A DNA stretch of 64,000 bases, taken from NCBI RefSeq assembly GCF_020886775.1, contig NZ_AP024525.1:186001-250000 (forward strand), given 5' to 3'. This stretch comes from Sinomonas cyclohexanicum. Lineage in GTDB: Bacteria; Actinomycetota; Actinomycetes; Actinomycetales; Micrococcaceae. The notes beneath the pieces were generated by a model. The model was not told the origin of the DNA. It was given only the letters and a program-made list of their open reading frames with translations, and ran no database searches. Numbering within the stretch: position 1 is the stretch's first letter; each line of letters starts with the position of its first letter. Positions 25,278 through 33,312 of this stretch are shown here, in pieces. The position numbers were made by a program, and so were the translations under genes.

Positions 25278-26093
25278 CTAAGCGAGGGCCCGCCGCGCAT
25301 GCTCCGCGGCGGGCCCCGCCAGTTCGGCGTGCAGGCGCAGGAAGGCAGCCTTCGCGCTGGGGGCCGGCCAGCCCTCGGGCAGGAACTCGAGGGGCAGGTT
25401 CGGGTCACGGTAGGGGAAACGGCGCCAGCGGGTGAGCATGGGCACGTAGACGGCAAAGGCGGCCTGGTCCGCCTCGGCGCCGTCGGGGCTGGGGCCCTCG
25501 ATGGTCTCGTAGTCGGCGATGAAGGCGGCATACTGCTCATCGAGGCCAGCCAGATCCCACCATGCCGCGACCTTGGCCCGGATGTCCGCGCCGGTCAGGT
25601 AGTCGCCGGCGAAGCACTCGGTGAAGCCGTCCAGGCCCCTGGCCTCGAGGCGCTCGCGGGCCTGGTCCAGGACCGTCCGGGGGGCGATCGCCACGCCCGC
25701 CGCGACGAATCCGAAGCCGAGACTCACGAGCTCGGTGCGCAGCTCATAACGGCGGTTTCGCTGTGCCTCGGGGACCGAGAAGACGATGAGCGCCCACGGG
25801 TCCTGGGGCGTGGAACGCAACGGCGCGAAGATGCGCTCGTCGTCGGCACGGAACAGGTCCAAGATGCCGGGATTGAGGGAGTACAGGCTCGTGCTGCCCT
25901 CGCGGCGATGGCGCAGGATGCCCTTGCCCTTGAGGCGCGAGACCGTGGCGCGCGCCGCCTGCTCCTCGACGCCGAGGCCCGCCAGCAGGCGGATGAGGCC
26001 GGCGATGGGGAGCTCGCCGAGCTCCCCATCCGCGTACAGGCCATAGAGCGTGACCACGAGCTCCTGGAGGAGCGGATTCGTGCGGGGCGGCAT
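25278..26093 (-). CDS. PaaX-family transcriptional regulator (third of three)
   Basis: A 271-residue PaaX protein: ARATVSRLKGKGILRHRREG in the winged HTH (residues about 46-66), WALIVFSVPEAQRNRRYELRTEL, and RAKVAAWWDLAGLDEQYAAFI. Closest in layout to the protein at 12777. It is transcribed in the same direction as the upstream TPP enzyme, 49 bp away, so it may be the last gene of the cyclase-TPP operon and its regulator. Convergent with the arylformamidase gene. Confidence 0.85.
   Translation of the reverse strand: MPPRTNPLLQELVVTLYGLYADGELGELPIAGLIRLLAGLGVEEQAARATVSRLKGKGILRHRREGSTSLYSLNPGILDLFRADDERIFAPLRSTPQDPWALIVFSVPEAQRNRRYELRTELVSLGFGFVAAGVAIAPRTVLDQARERLEARGLDGFTECFAGDYLTGADIRAKVAAWWDLAGLDEQYAAFIADYETIEGPSPDGAEADQAAFAVYVPMLTRWRRFPYRDPNLPLEFLPEGWPAPSAKAAFLRLHAELAGPAAEHARRALA
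25286..25316. terminator. bidirectional hairpin overlapping the paaX-like 3' end
   Basis: Perfect 12-bp arms GGGCCCGCCGCG (25286-25297) and its complement (25305-25316). It lies inside the last codons of the PaaX gene and just after the convergent arylformamidase stop. Confidence 0.5.
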
Positions 26094-26142
26094 GGACTAC
26101 CTCGGGACAGGGACAGGAACCCTCACATCCTATGCGTCGGGG

Positions 26143-27876
26143 TCAGTGGCCCTTGAAGGCCTCGTGCAGCCACCAGGCGCCGCCGTCCGAGGCGACCTTC
26201 GCGTCGAGGACGAGGGGCCTGTCCGGCCTGCCGTGGCCCGTGCCAAGCCAGCGCTCGACGATGTCGAGATCGGCCACCGTGCGCACGGTCGCGGCCTCGC
26301 AGCCGATCCCACGGGCAATCGAGGCGATGTCCGTCTCGGGGAAGGTCACGGTGCTGACGTCGACCCCGGGGTCGCCGGCGGCGAAGTGGTGGACCTCCGC
26401 GCCATACGCGGCGTCGTTGTACACGATGCACACGAGGGGGAGCCTGAGCCGGGCGGCGGTCTCGAGCTCGGAGAGCCCCATGAGGAACCCGCCGTCCCCT
26501 GACCCCAGCACGGGCAGGCGGCCCGGCTGGGCGAGCGCCGCGCCGATCGCCGTGGCGAGCCCCAGCCCGATCGACTGGAAGGCCTGCGTGAAGCAGAACC
26601 CGAACTCGTCGGGGACGTCGAGGTACTGGCTGGGGTAGCCCATGAAGTTCCCCGAGTCCACGGACACGATCCGCTCGGCCGGCAGCAGCTCGTCGAGGCG
26701 ACGGGTGAGGACGCGCGGGTCGATCCGGTCGAGGCCGTCGCCGCCCGGGCCGGAGAGGTCCTCGGTCTCAACGTCCTGCCAGCGCGAGGAGGCGGCAATG
26801 CGCTCGCGCACCTCCTCGCTCCGGTAGCCGGTGCGCGGCGCGTCCCCGGCCAGCGCTTCGAGGACCGCGGCGGCAGTTGCGCCGGAGTCCCCGAGCACGC
26901 CGAGCGTGACCGGCCGGTGCGCGCCGAGGGCGCCGTGGTCAAGGTCCACCTGCACGACGGCGGCCCCCTCGCCGATGAGGTTCCCGTGCCGCATGGTCCA
27001 CATGTTCACGGCGCACCCGAACGCGACGATGAGGTCCGCCCCGGCGATGAGTTCCGCACTCGTGGGCGAGGAGAAGCCGCCGGAGATGCCCAGGCCGAAC
27101 GGCTCCCCGGCGAAGAGGCCCTTGGCCACCGCGGAGGTGGCCACGAGCGCGCCGGCGTGCTCGGCGAGGGCCAGGATCTCCTTCCGCGCGCCGCGCCCGC
27201 CGCGGCCGGCGACGAACACGGGCCGCTCGGCCCTCGCGAGCAGCTCGGCAAACGCCCGCACGCTCTCCTCCGCCGGACGCACCGGGGCCGGCGGCGCCAC
27301 CAGCAGCGGCGAGGCGGCGGACGACGGCGCGTGGCCGGCGTCGTGCGCTGTGGTGTGCAGCACCTGCGCTTGGACGTCGAGCGGCAGGTTCAGCACCACG
27401 GTGCGGCGGCCCTCGAGCGCGGAGCGGAACGCCCGGACCGTGTCAGCGACGGCGGAGGCGGCCGAATGCACCCGCTCCGCCACGGCCCCGACGGAGCGCG
27501 CGAGCCCGGCCTGGTCCATCGCGAAGTTCGAGTGGACGGCGGCGCCAGCGGCCTCGGCGGCGAGGACGATCATCGGGGTGCGGGACTTCGCCGCCTCCCC
27601 GATCCCGGTCGTGGCGTTGGTCAGCCCGCAGCCCTGATGGACCGAGACGAGGCCGACCCTGCCGGACATGCGCGCGTACGCGTCCGCCATGGTCGCTGCC
27701 CCGCCCTCGTGCCGGGCAGCGGTGAACGGCACGCCGTTCGCCACGAGCGCGTTCGTCACCGCGAAGTTCCCCGAGCCGACCACCCCGAAGCAGTGCCCCG
27801 CCCCCAGCCCGGCGAGGGTCTCGGCGACGACGTCGGCCACCGTCCGGGCCATGGCGGGCGCGGACGCCGTGCTCAT
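26143..27876 (-). CDS. thiamine-pyrophosphate-dependent enzyme (2-oxo acid decarboxylase/synthase family), copy 1
   Basis: A 577-residue TPP enzyme. The N-terminal PYR domain carries the activating glutamate in ARHEGGAATMADAYAR, the central domain spans about residues 200-340, and the PP domain has GSGDGGFLMGL...IVYNDAAYG (the GDG...N metal/TPP motif). The residue after the PYR strand is VHQGCGLTN rather than the TSGPGATN of acetolactate synthase, so ALS activity is unlikely. The ATG overlaps the stop of a cyclase-family hydrolase, which suggests the two act in sequence on a 2-oxo acid. Linker peptide AHDAGHAPS (near residue 177) comes from a palindrome-core copy. Confidence 0.82.
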   Translation of the reverse strand: MSTASAPAMARTVADVVAETLAGLGAGHCFGVVGSGNFAVTNALVANGVPFTAARHEGGAATMADAYARMSGRVGLVSVHQGCGLTNATTGIGEAAKSRTPMIVLAAEAAGAAVHSNFAMDQAGLARSVGAVAERVHSAASAVADTVRAFRSALEGRRTVVLNLPLDVQAQVLHTTAHDAGHAPSSAASPLLVAPPAPVRPAEESVRAFAELLARAERPVFVAGRGGRGARKEILALAEHAGALVATSAVAKGLFAGEPFGLGISGGFSSPTSAELIAGADLIVAFGCAVNMWTMRHGNLIGEGAAVVQVDLDHGALGAHRPVTLGVLGDSGATAAAVLEALAGDAPRTGYRSEEVRERIAASSRWQDVETEDLSGPGGDGLDRIDPRVLTRRLDELLPAERIVSVDSGNFMGYPSQYLDVPDEFGFCFTQAFQSIGLGLATAIGAALAQPGRLPVLGSGDGGFLMGLSELETAARLRLPLVCIVYNDAAYGAEVHHFAAGDPGVDVSTVTFPETDIASIARGIGCEAATVRTVADLDIVERWLGTGHGRPDRPLVLDAKVASDGGAWWLHEAFKGH

Positions 27877-28715
27877 GCGGCGCCGTCCTGGACGAACGCG
27901 AGGACGCGGGCGGGGGAGCCGGTGCCGCCGACGATCGGGAGCGGCGCGACGATGACGAGCGCGCCCGTGGCGGGGAGCTCGCCGAGGTTCTGCAGCGAGG
28001 TGATGCCGTACTTGTCATGCCCGAGGAGGAAATAGTGCATCGGGAACGGCGGCTCGAGGGTCGCCCCGGCGCCAGCGTCGATCCCCACCGTCTCGACACC
28101 CACCCCGGAGAGCGGGACAGACTCGGCGAGCCACTGAGCGCAGCGGGCCGTGAAGCCGGGGGAGTGCGGCCCATTCTCGTCAGCATTGAGGAAGCGCTCC
28201 CGGTCCGCGGCGTAGGCGTCCCAGCCGGTGCGGACCAGGAGCCACGCGTTCTCGGGCAGGGGACCGTGCTCGGCCTGCCACGCCTCGATGTGCTCGATGT
28301 CCACGAGGAAGTCGGGGTCCTCGGCCACCTGCGCGCTCACGTCCAGGACGCACGCTGGGCCGACGAGGCGGGCCGGCTCGATGGACGCCACGTCCTTGCC
28401 GTCCCTGCCGCTCGCCCAGTGGACGGGCGCGTCGAGGTGGGTGCCGATGTGCTCCCCCGTGGAGATGTTGTGGTGCTTCCAGAACGGGCCCGGCTCGTTG
28501 TACGCCGAGACCTCCTCGAGGCTGAAGTCCACGAGGTTCGCGAACGGCTCGGGCAGCCGCAGCGTCGGCGTCTCGGAGGAGAGCCGGTTGGTGAGGTCGA
28601 CGACGCGGGTCGTCCCGGCGGCGAGCGACTCGATGAGGGTGGGCAGGCATGGTGGACTCCTTCGTCCGAACGGGCAGCGGCCGCCAACAGTCTTGCAGGT
28701 GGACGTGGGCTGCAT
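27873..28715 (-). CDS. cyclase-family metal hydrolase (isatin hydrolase/arylformamidase-like)
   Basis: About 280 residues with the PF04199 metal signature HIGTHLDAPVHW (HxGTHxDxPxH) near residue 90, plus VVDLTNRLSSETP near the N-terminus and GVETVGIDAGAG. The family includes bacterial kynurenine formamidase and isatin hydrolase, both Mn-dependent amide or ring openers. The start chosen (28715) follows GGGAGG at 5 bases. An internal ATG at 28650 with GGAG upstream is out of frame with the conserved sequence. It overlaps the TPP enzyme gene. An isatin-to-isatinate step is a hypothesis. Confidence 0.78.
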   Translation of the reverse strand: MQPTSTCKTVGGRCPFGRRSPPCLPTLIESLAAGTTRVVDLTNRLSSETPTLRLPEPFANLVDFSLEEVSAYNEPGPFWKHHNISTGEHIGTHLDAPVHWASGRDGKDVASIEPARLVGPACVLDVSAQVAEDPDFLVDIEHIEAWQAEHGPLPENAWLLVRTGWDAYAADRERFLNADENGPHSPGFTARCAQWLAESVPLSGVGVETVGIDAGAGATLEPPFPMHYFLLGHDKYGITSLQNLGELPATGALVIVAPLPIVGGTGSPARVLAFVQDGAA

Positions 28716-28843
28716 CACGGCCTCCCGCAGGAATCGGACAGCAGACCGCAGTCAGCGGATAGCCGCCGCCCGCCGCCACCCGGGAGCATCGATGCCATCC
28801 CCGAAACCTACCCGCCGGGGCAGACCTCTGGAGGTCAGTCACC

Positions 28844-29326
28844 ATGGAAACAGTCCTTGCACCGCCCGTCACCGCCCACGCGCTCCGGCAGACCATGCGC
28901 CACTGGACCACGGGCGTCACGGTCATCACCGCGCACCCCGAAGGCGGGCCCATCGGGCTCGTCTGCAACAGCTTCACCTCCGTCTCCCTCGATCCGCCGC
29001 TCGTCTCGTGGTGCGTGGACCGCGCGTCGACGAGCTTCGAGGCGTGGATGGCCTCGGACTCGTTCTCCGTGCACATCCTCGCCGCCGACGACGCCGCGCT
29101 CGTCCCGCGCTTCGCCGCCAAGGGCGCGGACAAGTTCTCCGGCCTCGCCTCCGCCCGGACCGGCCTCGGCACCCCGGCGCTCGAGGCCGGCGTCGCCCGC
29201 CTCGACTGCCGCGTGTGGCGGGCGTACGACGGCGGCGACCACGCGATCGTCGTCGGCCGCGTGGAGAGGATCGAGGAGCGCGACGGCGCGCTCCCGCTCG
29301 ACCTCCGGGCGCTGCGCGGAGCGTGA
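28844..29326 (+). CDS. flavin reductase (HpaC/DIM6-like) of a two-component monooxygenase
   Basis: A 160-residue flavin-reductase-like FMN-binding protein: LRQTMRHWTTGVTVITAH, GLVCNSFTSVSLDPPLVSWCVDRASTSF and FAAKGADKFSG are the standard blocks, ending in the DHAIVVGRVE strand. It supplies reduced flavin to a partner oxygenase, almost certainly the LLM enzyme 70 bp downstream. Divergent from the cyclase/TPP operon across a 128-bp gap. Confidence 0.9.
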   Translation: METVLAPPVTAHALRQTMRHWTTGVTVITAHPEGGPIGLVCNSFTSVSLDPPLVSWCVDRASTSFEAWMASDSFSVHILAADDAALVPRFAAKGADKFSGLASARTGLGTPALEAGVARLDCRVWRAYDGGDHAIVVGRVERIEERDGALPLDLRALRGA

Positions 29327-29396
29327 GCGCTGCCCCGATCACACCCCAATCCACCCACCCAGCAGAACCAGCCCACCCCGAACGAAGGAGTTCACC

Positions 29397-30515
29397 ATGA
29401 CACGCAGCATCCTCGACGGCCGCGGATTCAAGCTCGGCATCTTCTCCCCCAACTGCTCCGGCGGCCTCGCCGTGACCAAGATCGAGGAGCGCTGGAGCGC
29501 GAGCTGGGAGGACAACCTCCGCCTCGCCAAGATCGCGGACGAGGCCGGCATCGACTTCCTCCTCCCGATCGCCCGGTGGATCGGCTACAAGGGCGAGACC
29601 AACTTCCACGGCCACGTCCTGGACCCGGTCGTGTGGGCCGCCGGCATCCTGGCCTCGACCGAGCGCATCAACGTGTTCTCCACGATCCACACCGCGTTCA
29701 ACCACCCGCTCGCGATCGCCAAGGCCATCGCGACCCTCGACCAGATCGGCGGCGGCTCGCGCGCGGGCCTGAACATCGTGGCCGGCTGGAACCAGCCGGA
29801 GTACGAGACGATGGGCGTGGACATGCCCCAGGCCCACGACGACCGCTACGCCTTCGCGCAGGAGTGGTGGGACGTGATCCGCGACGCCTGGTCGCGCAGC
29901 GACATCTTCGACCACGCCGGGACGTACTTCAACCTGCAGCACATCGAGTCCGAGCCCAAGCCGCACGGGGGCCGCGTGCCTGTCCTCAACGCCGGGTCCT
30001 CGAAGCAGGGCCGCGAGTTCGCCGCGAGGAACTCGGACTTCGTGTTCACGATCATCCCCGACACCGAGACCGGCGCCGGGATCGCCGCCGGACTCAAGGC
30101 GCAGGCCCGCGCGGAGCACGGCCGCGACGTCGGCGTGCTGACCCTGGGGCACGTCGTCTGCCGCTCCACCCGCGCCGAGGCCGAGGAGTACGTGCACTAC
30201 GCGGAGGAGAACGCCGACTGGGGTGCGGTCGACTACCTCATGGGCCTCCAGGGCCTGCACGCGCAGTCGTTCACCCCGGAGATGCTGGCGACGATGCGCA
30301 GCCGTTTCGCGTCCGGGCACGGGTCCCTTCCCATGTTCGGCACGCCCGACGACGTCGCTGACGCCATCGAGCGCGTGCACCTCGCCGGGTTCGACGGCAT
30401 GACTCTCGCCTTCGTGGACTACGCGGGCGAGCTGCCGTACTTCGCGCAGGAGGTCCTGCCGCGGCTCGAGGCGAGGGGAGTCCGGCTGCCCAACGGTTCT
30501 CTCGCGACGTTGTGA
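29397..30515 (+). CDS. luciferase-like flavin monooxygenase, RutA-like
   Basis: A 372-residue LLM protein: GRGFKLGIFSPNCSGGLAVTK, ERWSASWEDNLRLAKIADEAGIDFLLPIARWIGYKG, GGSRAGLNIVAGWNQPEYETMG and RVPVLNAGSSKQGREFAA match the pyrimidine oxygenase RutA/dimethylsulfone monooxygenase subgroup. The flavin reductase just upstream completes a two-component system. AAGGAG precedes the ATG. It could open an N-heterocyclic ring or hydroxylate an indolic compound in the pathway of its divergent neighbours; this is inference. Confidence 0.87.
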   Translation: MTRSILDGRGFKLGIFSPNCSGGLAVTKIEERWSASWEDNLRLAKIADEAGIDFLLPIARWIGYKGETNFHGHVLDPVVWAAGILASTERINVFSTIHTAFNHPLAIAKAIATLDQIGGGSRAGLNIVAGWNQPEYETMGVDMPQAHDDRYAFAQEWWDVIRDAWSRSDIFDHAGTYFNLQHIESEPKPHGGRVPVLNAGSSKQGREFAARNSDFVFTIIPDTETGAGIAAGLKAQARAEHGRDVGVLTLGHVVCRSTRAEAEEYVHYAEENADWGAVDYLMGLQGLHAQSFTPEMLATMRSRFASGHGSLPMFGTPDDVADAIERVHLAGFDGMTLAFVDYAGELPYFAQEVLPRLEARGVRLPNGSLATL

Positions 30516-30524
30516 CGCCCGTCA
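30513..30524. promoter_or_regulatory. TGACG-N2-CGTCA palindrome at the LLM stop/AraC promoter
   Basis: TGACGCCCGTCA overlaps the LLM stop codon and precedes the AraC-like start by 44 bases. Same half-sites and spacing as 9600-9611 and 14151-14162. Confidence 0.4.
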
Positions 30525-30568
30525 CGCTCCGGTAGAATCGACCGACTGGTCATTTCCGAGGAGGCACC

Positions 30569-31596
30569 GTGACTGCAGTGAGCCTGCCGCCCGAATCGTC
30601 CCCCGGCACCACAGGGATCCTCGGCGGCAGGCCACTCGTGCGCAGCCACTCGCCGAAGGTCATCCGCGAGGCCGTCGACGGCCTGACTCAGGAGCATCAT
30701 GCCCTCCGCCTGCGCGGTTCGCGGGAGCTCTCGGGCGCGGTCGACGGCCTCGCGCTCGGCCCGCTCGGGATCGTCCACGTCGCGTACGGCGCGCCCGTGC
30801 TCGTGGACAGCCCTCCGTCCGGGCGGCAGGTCGTCGTCGTGCTCCCGCTCGGCCCCATGGACGTCCAGTCGAACGGCCACCGGTGGGTGGCCCGCGAGCC
30901 TTTCGCGCTCAGCTCCTGCCACGGCACGCTCATGGGCCCGGACCCCGGGCGCGGGGCCCTCGTGGGCTCCGTCGCAGCCGACGCCGTCGAGGCCCACCTC
31001 GAGTCCCTGCTAGCGCGGCCTCTCGGCGCCCCCCTCGAGCTCTCCTCCGAGCGGCCGCTGCGGCTCGCCTCCCCATCGCTCGTGCAGTCGGCCTGGCTGG
31101 AGGCGTGCCGCGTCCTCGGGGCGGGGGACGAGACCGACGACATCACCCAGGGCGCCCTGCTCTCCTCCCTCCTGTCCACGATGGCCATGGGCCTCGCGCC
31201 CCCCATCTTGGCGCGGCGGCCCCACGCGCCGTGGGTCCGGGCCCGGTGGCTTCGGGCGCCGGGGGCCAGGGGCCGGCGTACGTGCGCCAGGCCCGGCGCG
31301 TCATGGAGGCCCATCTGGGCGAGGACCTGCGGATCGAGGACATCGCCGCCGCGGTGAAGATCAGCCCACGCCAACTGCACACCGCCTTCGCCGAGCACGT
31401 CGGCATGCCGCCCGCCCAGTACCTGCGCCGGCTCCGGCTGGAGCGCGCCAGGTCCCTTCTCGTGGGGGCCGGGCGGGACGGCCGCACCGTGGCCTCCGTC
31501 GCCGCGCGGGTGGGCTTCAGCCATCTCGGGCGGTTCGCCGCCTACTACACCGAGCGGTTCGGCGAGTCGCCGTCGGCCACGCTGCGGGCCGGCTAG
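30569..31596 (+). pseudogene. AraC-family regulator, frameshifted (one base short)
   Basis: The first frame encodes an AraC-binding-like N-terminal domain (RSHSPKVIREAVDGLTQEHH... to MAMGLAPP); the C-terminal HTH (RVMEAHLGEDLRIEDIAAAVKISPRQLHTAFAEHVG ... VASVAARVGFSHLGRFAAYYTERFGESP) is in another frame. The span is 1028 bases; adding one base gives an intact protein of 342 residues, normal for the family. The C6 run at 31199-31204 is the likely site, since one extra C gives LAPPHLG and joins the frames. Start is GTG after GAGGAGG. It may be intact in the organism. Tail-to-tail overlap with the second TPP gene. Confidence 0.8.
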
Positions 31597-33296
31597 AGCC
31601 TCTTGCCGGCGCCGAGCGAGGCGGCCATGAACTCGGCGACGACCTTCTGGGAGATGGCGACGTCGAGGACGAACACGCCGTCCTCCCCGGTCGCGAGCCA
31701 CTGCTCGAGGGCGGCGAGGTCGGCCAGGCTGCGGGCCTTCGCCCCGCGGGCGCCGAGGGCGCGGCCCAGCGCGGCGAAGTCGACCTCGTCGATCAGCATG
31801 GCCGTCGGGTCCAGCCCCTTCGAGGCGTACTGGTGCAGCTCGGCGCCGTAGGCGGAGTCATTGAGCACGACGACGACCCCGCGGCGGGTGGCCCGCACGA
31901 AGGTCTCGAAGTCCGCCAGGCCCATGAGCCCTCCGCCGTCGCCCGTGACGAACACGGTCGTGCGGTCGGGCCGGGCGACGGAGACCCCGGCCGCGGACCC
32001 GAATCCAAGGCCGATGCTCTGGAACGCGGTCCCGACCAGAACCATCGCCCCGGGGTCGGGGACCGACAGGTACATGGGGGCCCAGCCGATGAAGTGCCCG
32101 CCGTCCATGACCACTGACCGCTCCTTCGGCAGGATCCGCTCGAGCGCGGCGACGGCGGCGCGGGGGTTGAGGCGGCCGTCCGGGCCGAACTCGGCGGGGT
32201 CCTCGACCGGCTCGGACGAGCGGAACTCCTCGCCCGCGGCCTCGGGCACCCGTGCCCGCCACGTGCGGCCAGGCTCGGCAGCGGGGACCCGCTCGGCCAA
32301 GGCCTGCAGGGCGGGGGCGAGGTCGGCGCGGAGGTAGTCGGTGACCTGCGGGTGGGCCAGGTCCTCCGCCGGCTCGTTGTCGATCCGGATCACCCGTGTC
32401 CCGGGCGCGAAGAGGGTGCCGTAGCGGGACTGGAACGTGTTCAGGGACGCACCCGCGACGAGCACGACGTCGGCCTCCCGGGCGAGCTCGAGGCGGTGGG
32501 TGCGGGTGAACCCGCCTGCGACGCCGAGGTTCCACGGGCCCGTGACGACGTTCGCGGCCATGACGGAGGTCATGAACAGTGCCCCAAGCCGGTCGCCGAG
32601 CTCCTGAAGGGGCGCGGCGGCGTCGGCCAGCACCACCCCGCGCCCGGCGAGCACGAGCGGGCGCCGCGCGGCCGAGAGCAGCCCGGCGATCCGGTCGAGC
32701 TCGGCCGGATCGGCATTCCAGACCGGCTTGGCCGGAAGCGGGTCGAGACTGACCTGCTCGGCCAGCGGAGCGGTCCCGACGTCGTAGGGGATCGAGAGCA
32801 CGACGGGCTGGACGGTCTGGACGGCGAGGTCGAACGCCCGGTGGGCGAGCGCGACGGCGTTCGCAGGGGTCGCGATGAGCGTGGCGACGCCGACGGCGGA
32901 GGCGGCCATGGACTGGTCGATGTCGAAGGGCCGCGCCCCGGTGCTGGGAGCGTCGCCGACCACGAGGACGAGGGGGATACGCGCCATCCGCGCCTCGGCC
33001 AGCGCGGTGTAGGTGTTGGTGAACCCGGCCCCGTAGGTCGTCGTCGCGGCCCCGACCTTGCCAGTGGCCCGGTGCCAGGCGTCTGCCATCGTGACCGTGG
33101 CGGCCTCGTGCCGGGCCGAGGTGAACGGGAAGCCCCGGTACGTGAGGTGGCTGATCAGGTGGGCGTTGCCGTTGCCCATGAGTCCGAAGAGGTGCTCGGC
33201 GCGCTCCGCGACCACTTCCGCGACCGCGGCGGAGACGGTGACCGCTGCGGAGACGGTGGCTGCGGTGGACACGAGGGCAGGGGCGGTACTCGTCAT
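31593..33296 (-). CDS. thiamine-pyrophosphate-dependent enzyme, copy 2
   Basis: A 567-residue TPP enzyme related to the one at 26143: SARHEAATVTMADAWHRATG with the activating Glu, a central nucleotide-like domain (RRPLVLAGRGVVL), and VTGDGGGLMGL...VVVLNDSAYGAE in the PP domain. The PYR loop is TTTYGAGFTNTYT, unlike copy 1 and unlike acetolactate synthase. It lies 16 bp downstream of an aromatic-type aminotransferase on the same strand, so decarboxylation of an aryl-2-oxo acid made by that enzyme (arylpyruvate, indolepyruvate) is a reasonable inference. Confidence 0.8.
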   Translation of the reverse strand: MTSTAPALVSTAATVSAAVTVSAAVAEVVAERAEHLFGLMGNGNAHLISHLTYRGFPFTSARHEAATVTMADAWHRATGKVGAATTTYGAGFTNTYTALAEARMARIPLVLVVGDAPSTGARPFDIDQSMAASAVGVATLIATPANAVALAHRAFDLAVQTVQPVVLSIPYDVGTAPLAEQVSLDPLPAKPVWNADPAELDRIAGLLSAARRPLVLAGRGVVLADAAAPLQELGDRLGALFMTSVMAANVVTGPWNLGVAGGFTRTHRLELAREADVVLVAGASLNTFQSRYGTLFAPGTRVIRIDNEPAEDLAHPQVTDYLRADLAPALQALAERVPAAEPGRTWRARVPEAAGEEFRSSEPVEDPAEFGPDGRLNPRAAVAALERILPKERSVVMDGGHFIGWAPMYLSVPDPGAMVLVGTAFQSIGLGFGSAAGVSVARPDRTTVFVTGDGGGLMGLADFETFVRATRRGVVVVLNDSAYGAELHQYASKGLDPTAMLIDEVDFAALGRALGARGAKARSLADLAALEQWLATGEDGVFVLDVAISQKVVAEFMAASLGAGKRL

Positions 33297-33312
33297 GGTC
33301 GTGGGTTCTCTT

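Noticed and set aside
26143-27876. Acetolactate synthase assignment for the TPP enzyme
   Set aside because: The TSGPGATN-type loop is absent (VHQGCGLTN instead), no small regulatory subunit gene follows, and the context is aromatic catabolism.
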